This document shows, one piece after another, positions 1 to 6,021 of a DNA stretch of 12,593 bases. Both the position numbers and the translations under genes were made by a program. This DNA is from Bacteroidales bacterium (GTDB lineage Bacteria; Bacteroidota; Bacteroidia; Bacteroidales; Muribaculaceae), in the NCBI GenBank assembly GCA_019415705.1, contig DXYS01000014.1, positions 1 through 12,593 on the forward strand, in the 5' to 3' direction. The notes below the pieces were generated by a model, which saw only the letters and a list, made by a program, of their open reading frames with translations, was not told where the DNA came from and did no database searches. Every line of letters begins with the position of its first letter. Position 1 is the stretch's first letter.

Positions 1-52
1 AACGACCCCGAGATTACAAATCACGTGCTCTGGCCAACTGAGCTAAAGAGGC
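1..52 (-). tRNA. tRNA-Thr (anticodon TGT), 5' part only
   Basis: Read on the minus strand from position 52, the sequence gives an acceptor strand GCCTCTT, then TA, a D arm with stem GCTC/GAGC around AGTTGGCCA, and an anticodon arm with loop TTTGTAA. The anticodon TGT is the complement of plus-strand 16-18. The variable region follows, and the window edge cuts the T arm. The anticodon stem CGTGA/TCTCG has one T-T mismatch in the middle. The 3' half, including the T loop and acceptor 3' strand, lies outside the window, so intactness cannot be judged. Confidence 0.93.
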
Positions 53-105
53 AAATTTCAATTTTCTATTGCGAAAGGGGCGCTGTTGATTCCCTTTTGC
101 GGTTG

Positions 106-136
106 CAAAGTTACGTAAAGTTTTGAAACCTCCAAA
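106..136 (-). promoter_or_regulatory. Bacteroidetes-type promoter of the tRNA-Thr gene
   Basis: On the minus strand, TAACTTTG (plus 106-113) matches the Bacteroidetes -7 consensus TAnnTTTG. TTTG (plus 133-136) matches the -33 box, with a 19-bp spacer. Both elements and the spacing fit the consensus described for Bacteroides sigma-ABfr promoters. Transcription would start near position 100, leaving a leader of roughly 45-50 nt before the mature tRNA 5' end. Confidence 0.75.
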
Positions 137-257
137 ATATTTGAACAATATTTTTAGCACAATCGCACTCTTTTTTTTCATTATAATTTTGACACAATAG
201 TAATCAGATATTTAGAACTGATACGACCGGCACTGCCAATTAGGCCAATATGGCGGC

Positions 258-983
258 TCAATGAAAATCATCGTCACGCAGGACCTCTTTATACATCGAA
301 TCACTCATTTCTTTAAGAGCCTTGATGTGATGTTCACACTCTATGCGCTCAGCCGCGCTCATATCGGGATTATCTGCGAGACAATGCTCAAGCAATTCGG
401 CGAGTGAACTTGCTCCGCTCGGATCGCCGTGACTATAGGCATCTTCGTAGCAGTCGACTGCTTTTTCTTTGTCCTCGACACACCCGATACCTTTTTCATA
501 AAGCCGGCCCAAGCGTGCGGCATATTTTTTCGGGTCATGGCCTGCGGCAAGTTCGGTCCATTTAAAAAGCTGCCGGCGGATACTCTCATCGGCGTTCCCC
601 GCATTGGTAAAAGCGTCATGAAAGCAGTCGCTCAGCCTGAATATAGCCTGCGTCTGCCAGCGGCTGTCAAGCCCGGCACAGCGCTCATAATAACGTACGG
701 CGTCATCCTCGCCATGCCCTGCGCCGGCCTCGCCTGTTTCGTACATGTATCCGAGCAAGAAACATCCCAACCCGTCGCCGCGTGAGACGGCGCGGCCGGC
801 ATATTCAAGACTCACGGCCAAATCTGACGACACACCGATGCCTTCGTGATAAATCAGCGCCAGCAGCCCGTCGCGCTCGGGCGAATCAGCGGCACCGATA
901 ACCATGTCTGCAACCTGCCGCCGAACGGCAACGTCGGTTTCATGACCGCCGAGCATTTCGTGAAATTTATCTGATAGTTTCAT
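258..983 (-). CDS. Sel1-like (TPR-type) repeat protein, 241 aa
   Basis: This soluble protein is built mainly of Sel1-like repeats, alpha-helical hairpins that usually act as protein-protein interaction scaffolds. Repeats are visible at about residues 36-70 (LALIYHEGIG then a second helix with AVSLEYAGRAV), 73-106 (LGYMYETGEAG then AVRYYERCAG), a degenerate one at about 111-148, and 154-187 (LGRLYEKGIG then AVDCYEDAYSHGD). The tail from 188 is helical and charged. No signal peptide or membrane segment is seen, so it is probably cytoplasmic. The start is placed at the ATG at 983, two bases past the stop of the upstream gene. A TTG at 989 would add two residues and overlap that stop, but it is less likely. 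It is the last gene of the minus-strand operon. Its partner is unknown; the two co-transcribed proteins are obvious candidates. Confidence 0.85.
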   Translation of the reverse strand: MKLSDKFHEMLGGHETDVAVRRQVADMVIGAADSPERDGLLALIYHEGIGVSSDLAVSLEYAGRAVSRGDGLGCFLLGYMYETGEAGAGHGEDDAVRYYERCAGLDSRWQTQAIFRLSDCFHDAFTNAGNADESIRRQLFKWTELAAGHDPKKYAARLGRLYEKGIGCVEDKEKAVDCYEDAYSHGDPSGASSLAELLEHCLADNPDMSAAERIECEHHIKALKEMSDSMYKEVLRDDDFH

Positions 984-985
984 TT

Positions 986-1810
986 TCAATCAAATTTTAC
1001 GCGCGGATTCATCTGAGCAGGATTGTGCCAGTCTATACCATACTCATCTTTCAACAGCTCTTGTTTTGCGGCCCAGAGATGAAAACAGAAACCGCGCTGA
1101 CGCGGAGCATTGGCAAAGCGGTCGTCAAGCCTGCGCTCCACATCATAATATATTTGCTCCCATCGCCGCGTATATTCGACAGGATCTTTTTTAAGGCGTC
1201 CGATACCCGGATTAAGTATTATTTTGAGCAACTCGTCAGGAGTAAACATCCCGGCAATCGCCGATTGCAGCTCCGCGTCAAAACGGTAGTCAAGCCATTG
1301 CTCATCTTCAATCAGGATACGGAGTTTAAGCATCTTTCGCGCACGCCCCTTAAAACTTGCATCAAGCACTCCGGCAACGAACGCCGCACGTATGTATATC
1401 AGCAGCAGTTCGTAGAGCGCATGGCTATAGACAGACTCGCCGACAGCATCGATTATGCGCGGCATCGTGTCAGCCATTGCCGCCCAACTCGTCACATCAT
1501 AACGCACAAGGTCGAGCACTCCGTCAGCCACTTCGGCGAGCGGCTCGTAGCTCTCCTTATCGACATAGGTCTCTGCCAACAGGACATATAGCTGTAAAAT
1601 CTCGCGGTCATGGAGATGAGGGCCGTTCTCTTTGACAAGCATCTCTATAAGACACTTATAATATATAATGTCTATATCAGCTGTCGGAGCACCGTCGCCG
1701 TCGGGCATCTGACGGCGCATATCATAGACGGCGTCGATACGCTCGTCTAAAGAGAGCGTATCGTCGTGCGTAACCGTTTCTATCTGCCTGACTAATGAGG
1801 AATTATTCAT
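986..1810 (-). CDS. Helical protein with a C-terminal GFCF...W/MNPxVxFD domain, 274 aa
   Basis: I do not recognise a named family. Residues 1-205 are predicted alpha-helical, with no signal peptide or membrane helix. Residues 208-274 form a distinct domain that begins DPVEYTRRWEQ, continues DVERRLDD and RGFCFHLWAAKQ, and ends GIDW and MNPRVKFD. About half of its roughly 66 aligned positions are identical to the C-terminus of the divergently transcribed gene at 3202-3768, so the two proteins share a module on different N-terminal parts. The invariant Gly-Phe-Cys-Phe, Trp and the terminal Met-Asn-Pro...Phe-Asp suggest a folded domain or a binding tail rather than a random extension. It is the middle gene of the minus-strand operon: 14 bp after the acetyltransferase gene and 2 bp before the Sel1 gene. 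The start is the ATG at 1810. The function is unknown. Confidence 0.85.
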   Translation of the reverse strand: MNNSSLVRQIETVTHDDTLSLDERIDAVYDMRRQMPDGDGAPTADIDIIYYKCLIEMLVKENGPHLHDREILQLYVLLAETYVDKESYEPLAEVADGVLDLVRYDVTSWAAMADTMPRIIDAVGESVYSHALYELLLIYIRAAFVAGVLDASFKGRARKMLKLRILIEDEQWLDYRFDAELQSAIAGMFTPDELLKIILNPGIGRLKKDPVEYTRRWEQIYYDVERRLDDRFANAPRQRGFCFHLWAAKQELLKDEYGIDWHNPAQMNPRVKFD

Positions 1811-1824
1811 ATCTCGGATTCGGA

Positions 1825-3012
1825 TTATCGTGTGTATTCAAGGATATGCCGTTTCAGGCCGCCATATTTAACCTGAGTGTCGACGATGCGGAAACCTCGA
1901 GCAAGGAAATTGTCGAGACTATGTCTGTTATCCGGCGAGACGGTCGCAAGTATTTTCGCAGCGCCGACAGTCTCCATGCTGCTTATAACACGATCAAGGA
2001 AGAACTTGTGAAAACCATAGCCACGCCACTCAGGGTCGACAAGCACGACATCAAAGGTCAATGTCGCGGACTGAGTGTCTCCGGTCGACGACGCAAGGTT
2101 ACGGTCGCCGGAGCGCGGACTGACAACCAATGCAAAGGCCACAAGCTGTCCCTGCTGTGTAAATACACCTTCGAGCAAGTCCAAATGCATCGACTCAAGC
2201 AGTTCGTCGCGTTTGAGCGCATAAAAAAGAGACTTATCCGGCAGTGTATCGACAACTTTCTTTTGCAGCTGCATTATATCCGACATATCCTCAAATCTTA
2301 ACCTGCGGCAAACAAAAGCCTTGCCTTTATTTTCAAAACTGCCATATATGCATGGCTTGTCACCGCTTATGTCGTTCATATAAATCTTATTTTTCAGATA
2401 CTCTTTTGAGAAACGGTTTTCGTATCCGGGTATGCGCCGGCCTCCGCCCTGTGTCTCACTGTTGATTCTCTCTCGATAACCGATCCACGCCGTGTATAGC
2501 TCGAAAATCTGCACATATGAAGACGATGTCGGGAGTATGTAACGCTCCTGTATGTAGGGATTGTTCATAAAGAGAAAGAAACGATAACCGAAGAGGTCGT
2601 CAAGGTCCTCAATCTCGGCAATATGATGACGATAGAGCAGATAAAGATTTTCAAAAAACGTACAATACTGTGCGACTTCCACGCCCCTGACGTCACGCCA
2701 AATCTCTTCGGTCGACTCCGGATGCATGTCGTTCTCCTCCAACGCTTCATAGACTTTCATCAGACGGTCGCTCTCATGGAAATAATTGTTTAAGTCTATC
2801 AGCATATCGCTGCAAGTGACATTCTGGCTGTTTTTCAGTTCTATAGCGATAAACATCGTGCCGATGAGAGTTACAGCCAGCGAGAAAATGCCGACACTGG
2901 CTTCTTCACCCGTCTTAAACCACATTACGGCCATAAGACAGATCAGGCACAAAATAAAAGAGGCGAAAATCAGCATCATCGAGACGCGTTTGTCATAGCG
3001 AATTTGTTTCAT
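1825..3012 (-). CDS. Membrane-anchored GNAT-family acetyltransferase, 395 aa
   Basis: The N-terminus carries two hydrophobic helices (about residues 12-31 and 39-58). A helical region of about 170 residues follows (61-230, resembling the cytoplasmic part of DUF4760-like membrane proteins, a tentative likeness). A C-terminal GNAT N-acetyltransferase domain spans about 232-395. GNAT hallmarks are the core strand FDVVLVDPEWRGYGFHKFFL, with the acetyl-CoA pyrophosphate-binding R-G-Y-G at 330-333, and the motif-B-like SPDNRHSLDNFLARGF at 359-374. The enzyme probably transfers an acetyl group from acetyl-CoA to an unidentified amine at the inner face of the membrane. The start is taken as the ATG at 3012 (MKQIRYDKR). 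An in-frame ATG at 3072 would add 20 residues but overlaps the -7 promoter element at 3062-3069, so it should lie upstream of the transcript. This is the first gene of the minus-strand operon. Confidence 0.85.
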   Translation of the reverse strand: MKQIRYDKRVSMMLIFASFILCLICLMAVMWFKTGEEASVGIFSLAVTLIGTMFIAIELKNSQNVTCSDMLIDLNNYFHESDRLMKVYEALEENDMHPESTEEIWRDVRGVEVAQYCTFFENLYLLYRHHIAEIEDLDDLFGYRFFLFMNNPYIQERYILPTSSSYVQIFELYTAWIGYRERINSETQGGGRRIPGYENRFSKEYLKNKIYMNDISGDKPCIYGSFENKGKAFVCRRLRFEDMSDIMQLQKKVVDTLPDKSLFYALKRDELLESMHLDLLEGVFTQQGQLVAFALVVSPRSGDRNLASSTGDTQSATLTFDVVLVDPEWRGYGFHKFFLDRVISSMETVGAAKILATVSPDNRHSLDNFLARGFRIVDTQVKYGGLKRHILEYTR

Positions 3013-3061
3013 CGGCGCGTATATTAATAATGTGTGATTAAAATTGCGGAGCGGATTGACG

Positions 3062-3069
3062 CAAAGATA
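3062..3069 (-). promoter_or_regulatory. -7 element of the minus-strand operon promoter
   Basis: On the minus strand this is TATCTTTG, a full match to the Bacteroidetes TAnnTTTG element, within the context CTTTGTATCTTTGCG that is common in front of Bacteroidales genes. No clear TTTG -33 box lies 19-21 bp upstream. The region there contains the repeats described separately, so an activator may substitute. Transcription would begin near 3055, about 43 nt before the ATG at 3012. Confidence 0.6.
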
Positions 3070-3079
3070 CAAAGTTTAT

Positions 3080-3118
3080 TTTACCGCTAATTTACGTAAA
3101 ATAAATATTTACCGATAA
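3080..3118. promoter_or_regulatory. Possible operator: direct repeat plus palindrome between divergent promoters
   Basis: TTTACCGCTAA (3080-3090) is repeated as TTTACCGATAA (3108-3118), start-to-start 28 bp. Between them lies the perfect 10-bp palindrome TTTACGTAAA (3091-3100). The cluster sits directly upstream of the minus-strand -7 box and about 50 bp upstream of the plus-strand -7 box, where a regulator could control both operons. This is inference from position and symmetry only. The stretch is AT-rich, so some similarity could be chance. Confidence 0.35.
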
Positions 3119-3168
3119 ATAAGGCCTATATTTTTACCCATTATCAATATTGCTGAAGTTTTTTTATC

Positions 3169-3176
3169 TATCTTTG
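3169..3176 (+). promoter_or_regulatory. -7 element of the plus-strand operon promoter
   Basis: TATCTTTG matches TAnnTTTG exactly. The nearest -33-like element is TTG at 3150-3152, only 16 bp upstream instead of 19-21, so the upstream half is weak. Transcription would begin near 3182, giving a leader of about 20 nt before the ATG at 3202. No Shine-Dalgarno sequence is present, as is usual in this phylum. Confidence 0.6.
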
Positions 3177-3201
3177 ACATCATACTTAATCACATTGTGC
3201 A

Positions 3202-3768
3202 ATGAAATCAAAAATAAAGAATCTCGCCTCATTGTTCCGCAAGATGGTCACTAATGCCAATACTTTCGGCGACATGTGGAAAAATATCAGCCTCGGACGT
3301 GAGGGATTCGCTATAATGAAAGAACTCCCCGCTTCACTGCCCGGCGAATTTGACACACCACAGGCCAAAGCTTCACTGCTCGGACAAATGCTCAATCAGA
3401 TGGACGAGACCGCCACTCCGCGATTCTGCATATCCGTACGCGAATACATGCATACTCTTGCGCCTGACGACACCGACAACAATAAAAAACTGACGAAACT
3501 GCGCGATTACATCGACCCTAACCTGCCGATGGAAGATTATTGCCGCAAGTATAACGTACATCTCAAATTTGACCCGGTCGAGCGCACGGAGCGCATGGAG
3601 GAGGTCACCGAGGATGTAGAGCGTGAATGCGATAAAGGACTGGCAGGGCAGCCGCGCGGCATGGGTTTCTGTTTTGCATACTGGCATGCGCGGCAGGCGG
3701 CTCTCGCACGCCGTGGCATCGAATGGTGTTCGCCCTCTGCCATGAACCCCGGTGTAATGTTTGACTGA
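3202..3768 (+). CDS. Small protein sharing the GFCF...W/MNPxVxFD C-terminal domain, 188 aa
   Basis: Family not recognised. The N-terminal 120 residues are charged and mostly helical, with no signal peptide or membrane helix. Residues about 122-188 (FDPVERTERME, DVERECDK, GMGFCFAYWHARQ, GIEW, ending MNPGVMFD) are clearly homologous to the last 66 residues of the minus-strand 274-aa protein, whereas the N-terminal parts do not obviously match. The domain therefore looks portable and is always C-terminal here, ending exactly at Phe-Asp-stop. It is the promoter-proximal gene of the plus-strand operon, with the ATG about 25 bp after the -7 box. The next ORF starts 1 bp after its stop (TGATATG), indicating translational coupling. 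Its role is unknown; being first in the operon, it could be a dedicated partner of the downstream kinase/AAA+ machinery. Confidence 0.85.
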   Translation: MKSKIKNLASLFRKMVTNANTFGDMWKNISLGREGFAIMKELPASLPGEFDTPQAKASLLGQMLNQMDETATPRFCISVREYMHTLAPDDTDNNKKLTKLRDYIDPNLPMEDYCRKYNVHLKFDPVERTERMEEVTEDVERECDKGLAGQPRGMGFCFAYWHARQAALARRGIEWCSPSAMNPGVMFD

Positions 3769-3769
3769 T

Positions 3770-4240
3770 ATGATAATTGACTTTCTGAACGCTCTTCCCG
3801 AAAATATCTCTGGACTAATCGAGAAAATAATCCATGCCCACTCCCTGCCCGGCAACTCGGTCAGAGCTGACACTGTCACTGACGAAGAGAGTGTGCTCGC
3901 ACTCATCGATGAAGAAATCAGACGTGGCGACATAGGACTCTACCCTCTCAAAGCTTTGCTCAGCGCATGCAATAACTGGGCGACTGCCATTATAGTGCGA
4001 CTCGGACAGTTTCAGGATATACTTCTCGAAGGCATTGACAACGGCGCTTTGGCTCCTGACGACGAAACCGGCTGGATGTGGCTCGGTGTCGCAGCCGAAA
4101 CAAACGACCCGGAAACGTTTATGACCGACATGGACCGTTATTATGACCTGCTCGCAACCGCCGCCGAGAACGATGACCCCGACGCGTTAGACATCATGCT
4201 GACCATATGGCCACCCGAGCAGATAATCGAAGAGGATTAG
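3770..4240 (+). CDS. Hypothetical acidic helical protein, 156 aa
   Basis: No confident family assignment. The protein is acidic and predicted to be all helical. The C-terminal third (YYDLLATAAENDDPDALDIM, then IWPPEQIIEED) has the look of a degenerate Sel1/TPR-like helical hairpin followed by a conserved acidic tail. No signal peptide, membrane segment or cysteine cluster is seen. The start is set at the ATG at 3770, one base after the stop of the previous gene. A TTG at 3761 would extend it by three residues but overlap that stop. A 19-bp gap separates it from the DUF1963-like gene, so it is almost certainly in the same transcript. If the Sel1 likeness is right, it may be an adaptor protein, but this is a weak inference. 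Confidence 0.75.
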   Translation: MIIDFLNALPENISGLIEKIIHAHSLPGNSVRADTVTDEESVLALIDEEIRRGDIGLYPLKALLSACNNWATAIIVRLGQFQDILLEGIDNGALAPDDETGWMWLGVAAETNDPETFMTDMDRYYDLLATAAENDDPDALDIMLTIWPPEQIIEED

Positions 4241-4259
4241 TTTTTACTGACAAAATATA

Positions 4260-4913
4260 ATGACAACCAAACCCATACGACTCGTCCTTCACGCGCCTTT
4301 CGCCGAACTCAAGACCGGCGACTCGCGATTCTGGGGCAATCCCGACCTGCCCGAAGGCGCTGACTATCCGATGTATATCGACGACGAGGGCGACCCCTAC
4401 CCTTATTTCTTTATCTGTCAGATAAATCTTGAGAAATTGGCTGCTTTTGCGCCGGAGAATCCACTTCCCCACAAAGGATTGCTGTCATTCTTCGCCAAAA
4501 TCGACCACTATATGGGCTATGGCGCTGCAAGCTATGGCGTCTCCGGCTACATAAGTTCGGCCGACGATGTCAAGGTTATGTATTTCCCTGATACGGACAA
4601 GTTGCGCGAAGTCGTGCTCGTCGATGACGATGACAATCCGACCAATCCTGACGGCATGGAGATTACATTCACTCGCGAGCCGGAGCCGCTGAGCGACGAG
4701 CATGAGCTCTTTGCAGAGCCTACCCATCGCGAATGGGAGACATGGGACGCTCCGTTTGAGGATTGGACAATATTGCTTCAGATAGATTCATTTGACGGCA
4801 TGGACTTCCAGCTCAATTTTATGGATTGTGGCGTGCTCGATTTTCTTATATCACCCGAAGCGCTCAAGGAGCACGACTTTTCAGACGTGCGCGGTATCAT
4901 ACTTTCAACTTAA
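4260..4913 (+). CDS. DUF1963 / YwqG-like protein, 217 aa
   Basis: The sequence fits the DUF1963 (YwqG-like) family, whose biochemical activity is not established. Recognisable features are SRFWGNPDLPEGADYP (22-37), the core YFFICQINLEKLA (49-61), LPHKGLLSFFAK (69-80), VMYFPD (106-111), WTILLQIDS (169-177), and the C-terminal LNFMDCGVLDFLISPEAL (185-202). The order and length agree with full-length members, so it appears intact. No secretion signal or membrane helix is present, so it is cytoplasmic. DUF1963 proteins often occur next to Sel1/TPR proteins and in accessory immunity-like clusters, which suits this setting, but that is context and not proof. It follows the acidic protein by 19 bp and precedes the 109-aa unknown by 21 bp, within the plus-strand operon. 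Confidence 0.8.
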   Translation: MTTKPIRLVLHAPFAELKTGDSRFWGNPDLPEGADYPMYIDDEGDPYPYFFICQINLEKLAAFAPENPLPHKGLLSFFAKIDHYMGYGAASYGVSGYISSADDVKVMYFPDTDKLREVVLVDDDDNPTNPDGMEITFTREPEPLSDEHELFAEPTHREWETWDAPFEDWTILLQIDSFDGMDFQLNFMDCGVLDFLISPEALKEHDFSDVRGIILST

Positions 4914-4934
4914 CACATTATCCAGCAATTAATT

Positions 4935-5264
4935 ATGAAATATCTTAATATCGACATCGATGTCAATGCCTTGGGATGCGGAAGTCATTACCAGTATAAT
5001 ATTCCCGTATCAGACTTAAAGGCCGAGGAGGACTATCCTATCACAGTTCTGTTTCCCGACCAATTTTTCCCCTATATGTCTCCGATTTTTGCGCGGCTTA
5101 ACGACGACAAAACAGCCGTCGTAATCAGCAGTAAAGAATATCCCGGCGGACTCCTGCCATTAGACGACGAGAAAGCATGCTGGTATAGTCCCCGGATAGG
5201 CCTGTCATATGCCTCTTGCGTAGTATCTGTAAATATCATAGATAAAGATGGATCATCAGCATAA
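4935..5264 (+). CDS. Hypothetical protein, 109 aa
   Basis: Family not recognised. The sequence alternates hydrophobic and polar residues (YLNIDIDVNALG, YPITVLFPDQFF, TAVVISSKEYPGG, CVVSVNIID), which suggests a small beta-rich fold. There is no signal peptide, zinc motif or transmembrane helix. The start is the ATG at 4935, preceded by an A/T-rich stretch. Its last 17 bases overlap the start of the zinc-ribbon gene (ATG at 5248), showing that the two are co-translated. Size, overlap and codon use like its neighbours support a real gene. Its position directly in front of the zinc-ribbon/kinase/AAA+/FHA block makes it a candidate accessory subunit. Confidence 0.7.
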   Translation: MKYLNIDIDVNALGCGSHYQYNIPVSDLKAEEDYPITVLFPDQFFPYMSPIFARLNDDKTAVVISSKEYPGGLLPLDDEKACWYSPRIGLSYASCVVSVNIIDKDGSSA

Positions 5265-6021
5265 ATATCAGCATCAACACTTTTATAAATATAAGAGCCG
5301 GACGGCCGATGATAATGATGCCGGAGGCAACTGCCCTTTCTGCGGCGCTACGCTTGACGAAGACGAGCGCTTCTGCCCCGAGTGCGGCAATCCGCGCGGA
5401 GGCATAAAGTGTCCAAACTGCGGCACAATCAGCACACGCAGTTTTTGCAGCCGATGCAACACTCCGCTCAACGACATCGCACGCGAGGCCGTGCGTCAGG
5501 CCAAGGCCGACCCGCAATTCCGCCGCGCCGAACAGCTTGCCGCCGAGCTCGCCGAGTTGGAGCGACTGATTCAGACCGGCGGCCAGACTCAGGCTGCACT
5601 CGACACATCGCTAAATGACGAGGCACGCAAGGCTGCAGCCCGTTATGCCGAACTGTTCGGCGACATCTCATCGCTGAAAGTGCCCGATGCGCCAGTCGAG
5701 CAGGCTAAGCCACAGGGCAAGGTGCTGACAGGCGATGTACTGCGCGAGGCCATAGCCGCCTACCGCGAGAAAGCCGACGAACTGCAGCGCACGCTCGACT
5801 CGATGTTGCCTCCGCCGTCAGCTACGCCTGAGGAGCAGCGCAACTTCTTCTGTGCACGAAAGATTATGACTGTCAAGACTGTTGCCGTCAGACAGGAGTG
5901 GGTGTGCAACTACTGCGGATGCCATCACAACCAGCCGAGCGAATGTGTGCAGCCCGAGCTCGGTGGCAAATGGATTATCGAAAAACAGACCACTCAGGTG
6001 GCATCAACAATTTACAGCTGA
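5248..6021 (+). CDS. Multi-zinc-ribbon coiled-coil protein, 257 aa
   Basis: After a His/Tyr/Lys-rich start (residues 1-18), the protein has two tandem zinc ribbons. The first uses CPFC (29-32) and CPEC (43-46); the second uses CPNC (55-58) and CSRC (67-70), each with the typical Cys-x-x-Cys-Gly knuckle or a variant. Residues about 77-187 are Ala/Glu/Arg-rich helix, likely coiled coil (AEQLAAELAELERLI). A third, different cysteine/histidine cluster lies near the C-terminus: C220-x-x-C223-x-C225-H-H, then C233. No enzymatic motif is visible. Its start overlaps the preceding gene by 17 nt, and its stop overlaps the kinase start by 1 nt (TGATG). This coupling suggests a subunit or adaptor of the kinase complex. 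Whether the ribbons bind protein or nucleic acid cannot be decided from the sequence. Confidence 0.85.
   Translation: MDHQHKYQHQHFYKYKSRTADDNDAGGNCPFCGATLDEDERFCPECGNPRGGIKCPNCGTISTRSFCSRCNTPLNDIAREAVRQAKADPQFRRAEQLAAELAELERLIQTGGQTQAALDTSLNDEARKAAARYAELFGDISSLKVPDAPVEQAKPQGKVLTGDVLREAIAAYREKADELQRTLDSMLPPPSATPEEQRNFFCARKIMTVKTVAVRQEWVCNYCGCHHNQPSECVQPELGGKWIIEKQTTQVASTIYS

Noticed and set aside
111..118. TTACGTAA near the tRNA promoter, matching the core of the palindrome at 3091-3100
   Set aside because: An 8-bp AT-rich palindrome occurring twice in 12.6 kb may be coincidence, and the tRNA has a complete ordinary promoter, so shared regulation is not supported.
184..191. TAATTTTG, a plus-strand match to the -7 consensus
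   Set aside because: No -33 box at the right distance, and no plus-strand gene follows; it would transcribe antisense into the Sel1 operon. Likely chance in an AT-rich spacer.
244..254. Inverted repeat GCCAATATGGC just after the Sel1 gene as a terminator
   Set aside because: The stem is only about 4 bp and no T-run follows on the minus strand, so it is not a convincing intrinsic terminator.
1..257. tRNA-Thr as an integration site for an island containing this cluster
   Set aside because: The cluster lies on the 5' side of the tRNA, whereas integrases usually use the 3' end. No integrase, attachment-site repeat or codon-usage break is seen in the window.
1025..1591. Long plus-strand open frames inside the minus-strand operon, and minus-strand frames at 3373-3933, 8917-9471 and 11221-11847
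   Set aside because: They are antisense to genes with clear domains or paralogues, show no recognisable protein features, and are expected from the codon bias of the true genes.
3013..3072. Extended start of the acetyltransferase gene at 3072 adding 20 residues
   Set aside because: The extension overlaps the TATCTTTG promoter element at 3062-3069, so it would lie before the transcript start. The ATG at 3012 gives a normal short charged leader before the first membrane helix.
5898..6020. In-frame ATG at 5898 as kinase start
   Set aside because: It would overlap the zinc-ribbon gene by 124 nt with an Arg/Cys/Met-rich low-quality peptide. The ATG at 6021 overlaps the upstream stop by one base, as expected for coupled genes.
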